Of a stretch of 64,000 bases of DNA, positions 44,063 through 54,613 are shown in pieces. A program made the position numbers and the translations under genes. Source of the stretch: Hansfordia pulvinata (taxonomy: Eukaryota > Ascomycota > Sordariomycetes > Xylariales); contig BJKQ01000007.1 of NCBI GenBank assembly GCA_006538405.1, positions 868,001-932,000 of the forward strand. Direction: 5' to 3'. The notes beneath the pieces were generated by a model. It saw only the letters and a program-made list of their open reading frames with translations. It was not told the DNA's origin and ran no database searches. Numbering within the stretch: the first letter of the stretch is position 1; the number at the start of each line of letters is the position of its first letter.

Positions 44063-45874
44063 GCTTTCGGGCTGGATACGAGAAGGCCGGCGGTGTTTGA
44101 ATGTCAGCCCCCGACCCCTTTATTCAATTCTTCATGACCATACATGGGTCGCCGACCGTGTTTGCTAGCCACTTCCCAGCGGTCATAACAGACTTGGCAC
44201 ACTGACGGCAGGAAAGCGGGATAGAAGCCCTGGTCACACGCCACATCGTGTATATCATACTGTCTCCCCCTTCACCTCGACGAGGGCACACCACGCCGGC
44301 ACGCGTCTACAAGAGCGACCACCACCACCGCCCCACGCCTCGAATACCAAGTACACCACACGCAGAGAGAGGACGCAGCAGCAAGCTGGTGGACCGAGAT
44401 CGCCGCCCCTGCCTCTTGAACACCCTCTTTGTACATACATCTACTCCTTGTATATACGCCATCTTCCCTATATACGCATACATAGGGGCCATCAAGGGGA
44501 TCGCTCCCCATTCCACCACCTACCGCTCTACCGGGAAAGAGAAGAGGAGACATGTCAAAGTTGAGGGAGAGGGGTCTGGGGCACCTATCAGCCCCTGGCG
44601 CACAGGCGGCCGCCGGCCGCGGCGTTAGCACACAACCCCCCTCTTGCCCCCCCTACCTATTATCACAAGCATCACGTGTGAGCCAATCATCTTGAGAGGC
44701 CCCAGCAGATTCATTGGGGGCGTCGAAAGATACCGCACTGAGAGACCCGGGGACTTGGAACCGGAAAAAGAAATTCCGGAAGAAGAGGAGAAAATGCAGA
44801 GTAGACGGGGACAAAAGACAGCGCGTATGGCCAGAAGGAGGCTGCGCGGAGGGGAGCCGCTTGTGTTATCCCCCCCTGATGAGAAAATCGGCTCTCTCAG
44901 GCCAAGCAGCGCGCGGTCTCGCTTGCTCGGTCGAAAGGCAGAAGAGATAGGGGAGCCTTTTCCTGTCCTGGCCCCCCTTCGGCCCCTCTTGCACCGTATC
45001 TAGATGTGATGTCGTTTCGATTTGATACCCAACACCTATCTGTGTTATTTATAATCTATCTATTCATTCCCAGCACTTCTTCCTCATTATCAAATCCCAG
45101 CCCCTCCCAGCCCCTGTGTAGCAAGCTCTGGTGATTCACTGATAACCCCTCTCCCGCTTCCCTTCTTCTTCTCCTTCTCAGGCGTCTGTGTGCGTGTGGT
45201 CCATTGATGCTGCGCTGCGGGATTGTGCAAACATTATGGCTCTCATCCCGTCCCCCACCCTCGCCCTGCTATCCTCCGAACCGGCAGCGTGGCGTAGCGC
45301 TCAGAAAAGACCCCCCCCCCCCCAGACAACGCCGGCACAACGCACCAAACCCACTGCATCGACCGGTGCGGCGAGAGGGAAAGCAACCCGTGCATGCCGA
45401 ACTGCCGCCGTGCTCACTCCAGCATGGCTGCCGACCTCTTGTCCCCCGAAGCTGGAGCGAACGCAGCCGGCGACGTGCCAGGCCAACCGACGCAGGCCAA
45501 TTATTAGTGTGAGTGTGACTGCTAGACTCGCGCGAGTGGACGTTTGCAACTAGTCTGGGCTCGCGAAGACGTCCCGCCGCCAAGCGCGGGGGTCCCCTTT
45601 GATAACGACGTGGCGACGACACCAAGCACATAACCACGTGACAAAAGATATGGTGCCGACGGATTCAAGAAAGGTGTGAAATCAACGGGGTATTCTTAAT
45701 GTGAAGCTATAGCCTAATTGATGGCCTGATGGCGGCCTCAAAAAAAAAGACAAAATAGCCATATGCTGCCCATTTGATACAGTAGAACCATGCCCATCTC
45801 CAAACGCCTGGCTCCCAAAGAAATGACCAATGCTCTGGGGCTCTCACCTGCTTCTTGTCACCAAGCTTGGGTAT
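44063..45874. other. Convergent 3' flanks, no gene seen
   Basis: The 14-3-3-like gene (+) and Cdt2 (-) end toward each other across 1.8 kb. Short ORFs here lack family character. Purine-rich (44750-44840) and pyrimidine-rich (45150-45180) runs are present, but nothing else notable. Confidence 0.5.
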
Positions 45875-48127
45875 TTAATCCTCCTCGTCAGTCTCGTCAT
45901 CAGATGCATCCCAGTCTTCTCCAGCATCGGCCCAACCGCATCCCCAGCGACGACCGCCCGTCTCGCCTCCCTTTCGCAGATCGCTCGCCTCCGCGCGGTC
46001 TTCGCCCCAGCAACGCACCATGAAATCATCGCTCACCGTCACCAGCTTACCCTCTCCCGTCCACGTGAGCGCGCCAACTTCACGTTCGTGCCCGCGAATC
46101 AAGGGGGTGCCCATGTTATAAATGGGGATATCGTCCTGGACTCGTACGGCGAGGTTAGAATTGCTGGTGCTTCGGAACAGTGTCCTTCTTGTCCCAGCCG
46201 AAGCGGCAGACGTCGTGCTCGACATCGTTGAGTTCTCGAGAGACACAGAAGACATGGTACCAGCCAGATCCTCTCTGAAATATCGCTCGGCTGTCGGGAA
46301 TAACACAGCACACGAGTCGCTACTGCCGACTGCCAGCAGCTCACTTCTCCCGTCTGACGCTGGCCGCACCTGAGACTTAACGTAGAACGATGCCGCGTGG
46401 AAGGAGGGGTTTCTGAAGCCATACATTGGCCCCAGCCCCTGCTGCACAGCTCCGTGCCGCCGCCTCTGGGGTTCGCCGTTGCGCGAGGCGAGCTCTGGGG
46501 CATGTCCCAGAATAAGGTGCGCTGTCGAGTACGCGTAGACAGTGTTGTCCTTGCAGACTGCATACAAGCGCGAAGCATCGCCGCCGAGAGCCAGCGAGGA
46601 TATCCCGAACGGTCGCCAGCGAGAGTGCGAGGTTGGAGGAGCGGTTATCGACAGCGGGGTGGCGCTCTTGTGCCTGGGTTGGATGGACCGGATATCCCAT
46701 ACCTTGACGGTGGCATCCGCTTCGCAGGCCGACAGCAGGATGTGCTCATTGCCTTCGGGTAGGAATTGGAGCGCCGTGACCGAAACGTCGCCGATACGGC
46801 CCGGGTGTTCCTTGTGCGAAGGGGTATCGCCGGCCCCGACTGTGTGGGGCTGGTGGCCCTGGATCTTTGCGCGGGTGTGGGCGTCGCGAATACTGTTCAC
46901 CGTGGTGCCTTGCTTAGGTCGCGGGCGCCCATATCGCAGCCCTGTCTCTCGCTCCTCGGTTGCCAGAACCTCTTGCACTGGTGCCCCGGTGCATCTGAGA
47001 TCCCAGATCTGAATGCTCCCATCGCGAGACGAGGTGGCCAGCACGCTGTTGTTGGCTTTTCCCGGTTGGAAGCGGATCTGCTTGAGGGACGCCGTGTGGT
47101 GGTGGAGCAGGGCGGTCGGTGATTGGGTCATCATGTCAATGACGCGGCCTGTCTGGTCTCCAGATGCCGTTGCCAGAAGATGGTCGTCTCGAGAAAAGTC
47201 GAGGTCGATGACAGCATTCCCGTGGGCCTGGAAGGACAAGTGGATGTCGCTGAAGGGCGATGCCGAGTCGCCGGACGAATCCAGCAGACGGACACGCCCT
47301 TCTTCGTCACCGACGGCGACTAGACTGTTGGTGCGGCAGGCGGCGGTGCAGAATGCAATACATCTCCCGGGGCCGTCGTGGCTGGAGCAGTGGTGGGCGT
47401 CACTGGGACGACTATGGAAATCGGCCGTCTCCACCCTCCAGTCGGCAGTGGGGAAGGACATGTATGAGCGACCGGGGCGAGGCATGTCGCCGAGTCTTCT
47501 TTGGAGGAGCTGCCCGCCGTGGCCCCGGGCTGGCAGGGGCACCAATCTCTTGACAGGCCGTGATATCGTGGGTAGCTCATCGTCGTCGGTGTCGGCTTCG
47601 TCGCCCAGAAGCAGGTCGTGAACTGAGCGCGAGGAACCAATGGGGCTCAATAAAGCCGGCTTGGAGGCAGAGCCGTGAGAAGAAGGGCCAAGATCGCAAC
47701 TGGCTAGCTGGGGTGGGCGGCATGGCGAGGAGTCGGGGGTCTGATGTTGGATCTTCCGACGCTTGTTACGGGGCGTCGAGGCGAAAGCGGTGTCTTTGAG
47801 CTCGGAGATATCCTCCTCGACAACAGCCTGGAGGGGGCTTGAGGGTGCCGGGGTCTCCATCTGATAAGGGTGTCTGCTGTTGACATGGGGAGTGGCGAGG
47901 TCTCGCAAAGCCTGGCGAGCCGGGCTCATATGAGAAGGTACCCTATTGTTGCGAGGTGTGAAGAAACGACGGAACTTGCGGGGGGTGATGGAGGGATTAC
48001 GCCTCTCTTTGGCCGAAGAGTTCTCACTGGCATGGCTGATAGATGGAGGAGAAGAGACCAGGGGAAAGGGATCCTGTGGCGGAGGCGAGCTTCTCGAGAT
48101 GACGTCGGCTGTTCTTCTCCCAGCCAT
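45875..48127 (-). CDS. cdt2: Cdt2/DTL-like WD40 substrate receptor of CRL4 ubiquitin ligase
   Basis: Single exon of 750 residues from the ATG at 48127 (MAGRRTADVIS). The first 220 residues are disordered and basic (TPRKFRRFFTPRNN, TPRNKRRKIQHQTP). A WD40 propeller follows: ADWRVETADFH, LVAVGDEEGRVRLLD, HGNAVIDLDFSRDDHLLATASGDQ, SSRDGSIQIWDLR, CEADATVKVWDIR, and a final HEREVGALTWTGEGKLVTVSDDFMVRCW. Two WDxR motifs (WDLR, WDIR) match the DWD box that docks substrate receptors onto DDB1. Layout and motifs fit Cdt2/DTL, which directs PCNA-coupled destruction of Cdt1 and, in fission yeast, of the ribonucleotide-reductase inhibitor Spd1. The tail is acidic (DASDDETDEED). A different nuclear WD40 protein is possible but less likely. 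Confidence 0.8.
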   Translation of the reverse strand: MAGRRTADVISRSSPPPQDPFPLVSSPPSISHASENSSAKERRNPSITPRKFRRFFTPRNNRVPSHMSPARQALRDLATPHVNSRHPYQMETPAPSSPLQAVVEEDISELKDTAFASTPRNKRRKIQHQTPDSSPCRPPQLASCDLGPSSHGSASKPALLSPIGSSRSVHDLLLGDEADTDDDELPTISRPVKRLVPLPARGHGGQLLQRRLGDMPRPGRSYMSFPTADWRVETADFHSRPSDAHHCSSHDGPGRCIAFCTAACRTNSLVAVGDEEGRVRLLDSSGDSASPFSDIHLSFQAHGNAVIDLDFSRDDHLLATASGDQTGRVIDMMTQSPTALLHHHTASLKQIRFQPGKANNSVLATSSRDGSIQIWDLRCTGAPVQEVLATEERETGLRYGRPRPKQGTTVNSIRDAHTRAKIQGHQPHTVGAGDTPSHKEHPGRIGDVSVTALQFLPEGNEHILLSACEADATVKVWDIRSIQPRHKSATPLSITAPPTSHSRWRPFGISSLALGGDASRLYAVCKDNTVYAYSTAHLILGHAPELASRNGEPQRRRHGAVQQGLGPMYGFRNPSFHAASFYVKSQVRPASDGRSELLAVGSSDSCAVLFPTAERYFREDLAGTMSSVSLENSTMSSTTSAASAGTRRTLFRSTSNSNLAVRVQDDIPIYNMGTPLIRGHEREVGALTWTGEGKLVTVSDDFMVRCWGEDRAEASDLRKGGETGGRRWGCGWADAGEDWDASDDETDEED

Positions 48128-49599
48128 GGTGCCGGGCCCCCGTGGAAGCCTGGGTGATCGTCTGGGTTGGGGCTGCAATGGAACCGGGCAGAACCTGAGT
48201 GCGTCGAGCCGGCCGCCGGGCAGGTGAGGTTAAGGAGGCGAGGGATAGCTCCTCTACGTCGCAGCGGGCCTTCAGTACGTCTGTATCGAGTTTTTGCTTT
48301 GTCGTGTGGGAGGGGAGCAAGCTGGGAGAGGCGGTGGTGAAGCCGGATGGGTCTAGGGTAAAGCTCCGGAAACCCGTACGGGCTAAGCAAGCAGGCAGGT
48401 AGCTATGCCCTGGTTCGAAGACTCTCGAGGTGTTTTGGCGAAGAGCTCTCGCTGAATACTGAGGATCGGAGTGGGAGAGGAGTGGTGGGGAAGAGGCGAG
48501 GTCCGGGTCGGGGTGGATGGGAAGAGAGACGAAGATGGGACCGTGGTGCCAACCCAGTTCTAATGCCAGTCGGATTATGGGGAAGGTGAAGAAGTATCGA
48601 ATGCAGAGGAACGCACGATCGAGGCACGTGCGGCGGGCTGTGTCACCACCTAGCGGCCTCGGAACAGGTACGGGTGAGTTCCTTCAAAGGGCAGACAGGC
48701 TCGTAGGCGAGATTATGCTTGATTGTCTGTCGTGTTGGGGCCGGCAGGAGTACGTACAGGCGCCGCAAACCTGGGCCGATATCGAGACATTAGACCTGAC
48801 CTGTAAGCCACGATGCGTGCTGTGCTGGGTGCCGCGAACAATACACGAGGTCGGGGCCGACGCGACTGCGGCTCCACCCAAACCACTTAAAGCCGGGTTG
48901 CAGCGCGCGTCGGACGCGGGTTGCCGGGTCACGTCACGCCCGGCGGCACCACCAAGGACGCCCGCTGCTTATGGGGCCCAATGAGCGGTTCCTCGGGTGA
49001 TGCTGGGGGGTCATTCAGGTGCTGCCGTGTACCGGTCTCCGCCCGGCTTGGGGCGGTGGACTACGCGTACTCGTAGCGCATCCTATGCCTGTACGGTACC
49101 TAAGCACCTAAGGTACGAGTACCTCTCGCCCGTGTGTGTTGAGGATAGGTAGGTACGGAGTGAGTGCCAAAGAAGCTTGAGCAGATCGGGTTAGGGAGAG
49201 ATTACACCTCCCGAGTCAACGAGTAAGGTACGGGCCTACGAGTCCGATACATGATACATGGTGGAAGCCCCATCTCTGGCGAGCACCGCAAGTTCTCTCG
49301 TACCTCGAACCCAAACATGGGGCATTCGGGCTTATCGCTTATCGCTGGCCCGCCAGCCCGCCCAGGGTCTCCCATCAGCCTTTTTTTTTTTTTTTTTTTT
49401 GAGCCGCCAGCATTGCGCTGCTGTCTTATCGCCGTGATCACCAGCGATACCTCGCGCGGCACCACGTCCCTCCCGCAACCAACTTCCCACTCACGCCGCC
49501 GCCAACCCCCGTCGCGCGACCAGACGAACACCAGCACAACCTAAGCGACTGCTGTGACCCAGCTCAGTCGACGGCGCAGCAGCCGCCGCCGCTTCCGCC
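48128..49599. other. Divergent promoter region of Cdt2 and SPB1
   Basis: No gene is seen in about 1.5 kb. 48128-48400 is open in the Cdt2 frame and may be leader. A TAGGTACC cluster with a GTACGAGTAC word sits at about 49060-49160 (GGTACCTAAGCACCTAAGG, GTACGAGTACC, ATAGGTAGGTACGG). A run of about 20 T ends at about 49400, some 200 bases before the SPB1 start. Confidence 0.5.
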
Positions 49600-52272
49600 A
49601 TGGCCATCCAGAAGAAGCACGGCAAGGGCCGTCTGGACAAATGGTACAAGCTGGCCAAGGAGAAGGGCTACCGTGCCCGTGCCGCCTTCAAGCTGATCCA
49701 GCTCAACAAGAAGTATGGGTTCCTCGAGAAGAGCAAGGTCCTGCTCGATCTCTGCGCCGCCCCCGGCTCCTGGTGTCAGGTCGCCGCCGAGACCATGCCC
49801 GTCGGCAGTCTGATTCTCGGTGTCGACCTGGCCCCCATCAAGCCCATCCCCAAGGTCATCTCCTTCCAGAGCGATATCACCACCGAGAAGTGCCGCGCCA
49901 CCATCCGCCAGCACTTCAAGACCTGGAAGGCCGACACCGTCCTGCACGACGGCGCCCCCAATGTCGGTACCGCCTGGGTCCAGGACTCGTTCAACCAGGC
50001 CGAGCTGGTCCTCCAGTCCATGAAGCTGGCCACCGAGTTTCTGGTCGAGGGCGGCACCTTTGTCACAAAGGTCTTCCGCTCCAAGGACTACAACAAGCTG
50101 CTGTGGGCCTTCACTCAGCTCTTCGCCAAGGTCGAGGCCACCAAGCCTCCCTCCTCCCGAAACGTCTCCGCCGAAATCTTCGTCGTCTGCCGTGGCTTCA
50201 AGGCCCCCAAGCACCTCGACCCCAAGTTCCTCGACCCCAAGTACGTCTTCGCCGAGCAGGCCGAGGCCGCCCCCAACAACGAGGCCAAGGTGTACAACCC
50301 CGAGGTCAAGAAGCGCAAGCGTGGCGGTTACGAGGAGGGCGACTGGACCCAGTTCAAGGAGATCGCCGCCAGCGACTTCATCGAGACCATCGACCCCATC
50401 GCGATTCTCGGGGGCTACAACAAGCTCAGCTTCGAGCAGCCCCGCAATGGCAACGTCGCCCTCGCCGCCCTCGACAGGATGCCCGAGACCACCGAAGAGA
50501 TCCGGATATGCTGCGCCGACCTCAAGGTCCTCGGCCGCAAGGAATTCAAGATGCTGCTCAAGTGGCGCCTCAAGGCCAGGGAAGCCTTTGGTCTGCCGAC
50601 CAAGGCCTCGACCAACAAAGCCGCTGCGGCCGCCGCCGACGCCGCCGACGCCCCCGAGGAGGTTGCCGAGGTCGAGTCGATGGACGAAGAGCTCAGGATC
50701 CAAGAAGAGCTGGAAGCCCTGAGGAACAAGGAGGACGCCAAGAAGAAGCGCGAGAGGAGGCGCGAGAACGAGCAGAAGCAGAAGGAAATCGTGCGGATGC
50801 AGCTGCACATGACCGCGCCCATGGACATTGGTCTGGAACAGTCGGGCCCCCAGGGCCACGACTCCATGTTTGCGCTCAAGCACGTCGACAAGAGCAACGG
50901 GCTCAACAAGGTCCACAAGGGCAAGATGGGCATCCTGAGCGAGTCCGACGCGAAGAAGGAGCAGGAGGCCGCGCAGGGCGGCGCATACGTCGAGACGGAC
51001 GACGAATCCGAAGACGACGGCGACCGCCTGGAGCGCGAGCTGGACGGCATGTACGAGCAATACACGGAGCGCAAGTCGGACCTCGACGCGAAATACAGAG
51101 CGAAAAAGGCGCGAAGAGAGCACAAGGACGACGAGTGGGAGGGCGTGTCCGGAGACGAGCAGCAGTCCAGTGACGATGACGAGGAGCTGGAGCAGGACAG
51201 CAGTGACGATTCGGACGACGATGACGATGGCGAGAACGCTTCCGCCCCCAAGAAGCTGGTCACAGACCTGGATAACACGCCGCAAGAAGAAGGGGGTCTT
51301 TCCCGGAGAGCGGCCAGCTTCTTCAGCTCTGGCGTGTTCCAAGATATGCCAGGCCTCCTCGACGAGCCCGAGGACGAAGCCGAGGACGTCGACGAGCCGA
51401 TGGCGGATGCCGCCGCGCCCGAGAAACCGAAGAAGGAGGCCAAGCAGAAGGCGAGAAGCAGAAGAAGGAAAAGCAAAAGGGAGACAAGAAGAAGGGACAG
51501 CCGGAGGCGGAGGCGGAAGCGTCAGACGACGAGGATGGCTGGCGAGACGTGTCGAAGCAGAAGCAGAAGCAGGATGATGCCGAGGACTGGGAAGACCAGG
51601 ACGCGAGAAGGCCTGACGGAAGACTCGGTGAGAAGCCCCCCCCCCCCCCCTCCCCCGACACACAGGCGCTGCCCCGCTCACTTCACGTGCGAGAACTAAC
51701 CGCCCCCGGGCAAAACAGATATCGACATCATCACGGCCGAGGCCATGACGCTGGCGCACCAGCTGGCGACGGGCGAGAAGTCCAACATTGACGTGGTGGA
51801 CGAGGGGTTCAACAAGCACGCGTTCCGCGACCGGGACGGGCTTCCCGAGTGGTTCCTGGACGACGAGGGCAAGCACGACAAGCAGCAGAAGCCCATCACC
51901 AAGGCGGCGGCGGCGGCGATCAAGGAGAAGACGCGGGCGTACAACGCGCGGCCGATCAAGAAGGTGCGCGAGGCGCAGGCGCGCAAGAAGTTCAAGGCGG
52001 CGCAGCGGCTGGAGAAGCTCAAGAAGAAGTCGGACCTGCTGGCCAACGAGGAGGGCATGACGGAGAAGGAGAAGGCGGACAGCATCAGCAAGCTCATCAG
52101 CAAGGCCAGCAAGAAGAAGCCTCGCGTCCAGCCCAAGCTGGTCGTGGCCAAGGGCGTCAACCGCGGCGTCAAGGGCCGCCCCAAGGGCGTCAAGGGCCGG
52201 TACAAGATTGTCGACCCGAGGATGAAGAAGGAGATCAGGGCCGACAAGCGGGTGGCCAAGAAGCGCAAGTAG
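49600..52272 (+). CDS. SPB1: SPB1: AdoMet-dependent rRNA 2'-O-methyltransferase, 60S biogenesis factor
   Basis: Exons 49600-51627 and 51719-52272. The FtsJ/RrmJ domain fills residues 1-215: [23 protein letters not shown] motif [28 protein letters not shown], and [16 protein letters not shown], giving the K-D-K-E catalytic set. A central charged region ([16 protein letters not shown]) and long acidic stretches follow, then the conserved C-terminal SPB1 domain: [63 protein letters not shown]. Yeast Spb1 methylates 27S pre-rRNA in the nucleolus. The intron (GTGAGA donor, AACAG acceptor) holds a poly-C tract. The frame breaks near 51450-51456 between KEAKQK and [10 protein letters not shown]; one added base gives exactly 860 residues with all phases correct. 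Confidence 0.93.
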
Positions 52273-53185
52273 ACGCCGTCTGCCCAGTTGCCCAGTTGCG
52301 GCGGCGGCGGCAGCTCCGGAGGCGACTAGGATATTTCAATCGAAGAACCTGGGCGCATACTCGCATCGACCGAGACACGAATACGTGACAGTATCTGTAA
52401 CTCAACTTTCCAAAGTCGATGGAGTCTGGCGCTCGCTCTGGTCGGCTGAAGCGGCCCTCGGCGGTGGTGAACAAGTATGTCCGATACGGGTCCTGTGTGA
52501 GCTCCTTGACAAGCGGCCGTGTCCATCTTGGGTCCCGCCTATGTTGTCGGCGCCGTCGCCCGCCCCTGGACGCTGACCTCCCCCTCCCCCCTCCTCCTTT
52601 TTTTTTCTCCCCCTTCAATGCAGACAAGCGCTTACCAAAGCCGAGACGACGTGAGACGAGTGGACAGTCGAATGGCCCGCAAGTAGTCGGCCTGGGGTAG
52701 GAAGAAAATAGATATGTTGGTTACGTGAGAGTGGCGAGGACCCCTGGTGGTGTTTTCTCGTCTCTTTGGGTTTTTTTCCCTGTTCTTCGCTACCGGTCGA
52801 GACCCGGCTTCCAAGCACCTCGATGTGAGATGATCTGACAGTCTTACTCAGCCGGTCCACGCTTGCGGAAGGGGAGGGGGAAAAGAGAGGAAGAAAAAAA
52901 CACCGCAACAGGATCATGGACAAGCGCTGGCAGGCGTGACAGTCAGCACCTGCTCGCGGACGCCCGGGAGACGTATTGTTGATGATGAGTTAGGTATATA
53001 CCTATATATGGCCCACCTCGCACTGCCGCTGTGCAATGTCTGGCCATGACGGTTGCGCATAGCAAAGGACTGACTGACCGGTCGCAGCAACACGGGTCAC
53101 TTCGAGTCTAACCCCCTCCCTCCTCTTTCTCTTTCCCTCTCTCTCTTCTTCCGCCGCGCGCTCGTCAGCCGAGTCATCGCCAAAC
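52273..53185. other. 3' flank of SPB1 and promoter of the secreted-protein gene
   Basis: No gene is recognised. An ATATACCTATATATGG stretch at about 52996-53011 could serve as a TATA element for the gene starting at 53186, and a CT-rich leader (53112-53150) follows it. Confidence 0.5.
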
Positions 53186-54229
53186 ATGAGATTCAATCTG
53201 CTAGCCTTGGGCGCCCTCGCCGCCGCCGCCGCCGGCCCTCTCGTCCACGCCAAAAGCACGAAGGCCGCAGACAGCTTCGCGGACGCCCACAGCTTCATAG
53301 CCGGCGGGAGCGACGCCGTGGAGACGAACGTCAACAAGATCATGAGCGCCGCCGATTGGAACGGGCTCACGGCCATGGCGGGCCAAGACAACGCGTTCAA
53401 GGCTGTGGAGAAGAGGTTCAACGGCGGCTTCAGCCTGTCGGTGGCCCTGCAGATTGCCGAGTTCTCGCACTTGTACGACGAGGCGTTCGCATCGCGGCAG
53501 GATGAACACGACAAGATGAACGCGTGGCCACCCGGGATCGTGACCGGCCTCGCGATCCGGACCACGTTCGGCTCCGCCGTGGACCCTCTCGTCATGGGCC
53601 AGAAGGGCTGGCTGATGAGCAGGCTGACCAGGGCCGGCTTGCCGAAAGACGTGGTCGGGCCGACGATATGGGTCGCGCAGGCCCTCTCCTTCATCCGCAC
53701 CCTCCTCCGCCACTACGCGCCGGGCCACGATCCCTTGCGCCTGAAGAATGGCGCCATCGCTCTCGACAAGACCGCCATGTGGCGGGCGGTCTCCGAGGCC
53801 TTGAGGATCTCGGAGGCCTCCGTCGTGCCTTACTCGCTCCTCGAGGACAATCTCGACACGGGGGTCAAGGAACTGCGGGGGTGGCTCAAGCCACTCGCGC
53901 TTAAGGCGATGGAGCGCAAGAAGATCACCCTCCAGGAGCTGTGGGCCTTTGGGAACCTCAGCACGAGGGCCAAGACGGCGTCGCTCGCGATCCAGGCCTG
54001 GCTCCTCAGCATCCCGCTTGGGAGGGAGATCGCCTATGTTCCGTGCCTAGACTACCGGTGGGAGGAGCACAAAGGCGGCAGGTTCAGGGTCAACGGGCTT
54101 GTCCTGCGGGACTCGGAGTTCGTGGCGGCTCTGGCCATGCCCCAGCAGCGAGACCCCCCAAGCAAGCCATCGGACAAGGCCTGGGAGAAGACGTTCTCTG
54201 AGTTGGAGGCCAGCATCGCCGAGTGGTGA
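53186..54229 (+). CDS. Unrecognised secreted protein
   Basis: Single exon, 347 residues. The N-terminus MRFNLLALGALAAAAAGPLVHA is a strong signal peptide. The mature protein is mixed alpha-helical in appearance, with few cysteines (one in VPCLDYRW) and no transmembrane segment after the signal. Phrases such as ADSFADAHSFIAGG, VDPLVMGQKGWLMSRL and SIPLGREIAYVPCLDYRWEE do not match any family I know. Good codon bias, a favourable start, and a CT-rich leader with a possible TATA element upstream support a real gene. It could be a lineage-specific extracellular or effector-like protein, but that is inference from location signal and lack of recognition only. Confidence 0.65.
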   Translation: MRFNLLALGALAAAAAGPLVHAKSTKAADSFADAHSFIAGGSDAVETNVNKIMSAADWNGLTAMAGQDNAFKAVEKRFNGGFSLSVALQIAEFSHLYDEAFASRQDEHDKMNAWPPGIVTGLAIRTTFGSAVDPLVMGQKGWLMSRLTRAGLPKDVVGPTIWVAQALSFIRTLLRHYAPGHDPLRLKNGAIALDKTAMWRAVSEALRISEASVVPYSLLEDNLDTGVKELRGWLKPLALKAMERKKITLQELWAFGNLSTRAKTASLAIQAWLLSIPLGREIAYVPCLDYRWEEHKGGRFRVNGLVLRDSEFVAALAMPQQRDPPSKPSDKAWEKTFSELEASIAEW

Positions 54230-54613
54230 ACGAGCGCCGTCGCACGTCGCAATCGGCGGGTGGTGGAAGGGGTTGAGCACATCGGCGTTCGTTCTCTACG
54301 TCGTCGAGGGAGACGCGTTCCTGATCCCGGTTCGGATGAGAAAATACAGCGCGTTGCGTCCTGATGACATACATTGTGATTCATTTCCTGCTTGAGTTTG
54401 AATGCCTGAGCTACATACCTGGTTTGTGCAAAGAAATCTAGTTGCCCAGAGCGTCCCACTCGCCGTGTCCGATGCCGTCCATCGTCGTCGTGTCGTCTTC
54501 CTGCCCGTCACACCGCACCGCCCCTTACGTACTGAGTCTGTCTGACTCGGAGGACACAGTGCTGCTGCTGAAAGACCTTTCGTGAGAGCCCATGCCTCGG
54601 AAATACGCAGCCT
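54230..54613. other. Convergent 3' flanks
   Basis: The secreted-protein gene (+) and the Myb-like gene (-) end toward each other. Nothing else is seen. Confidence 0.5.

Noticed and set aside
49564..51876. 770-codon ORF antisense to SPB1
   Set aside because: Its Leu/Val/Gly-rich composition mirrors SPB1 codons; the sense frame has full family conservation.
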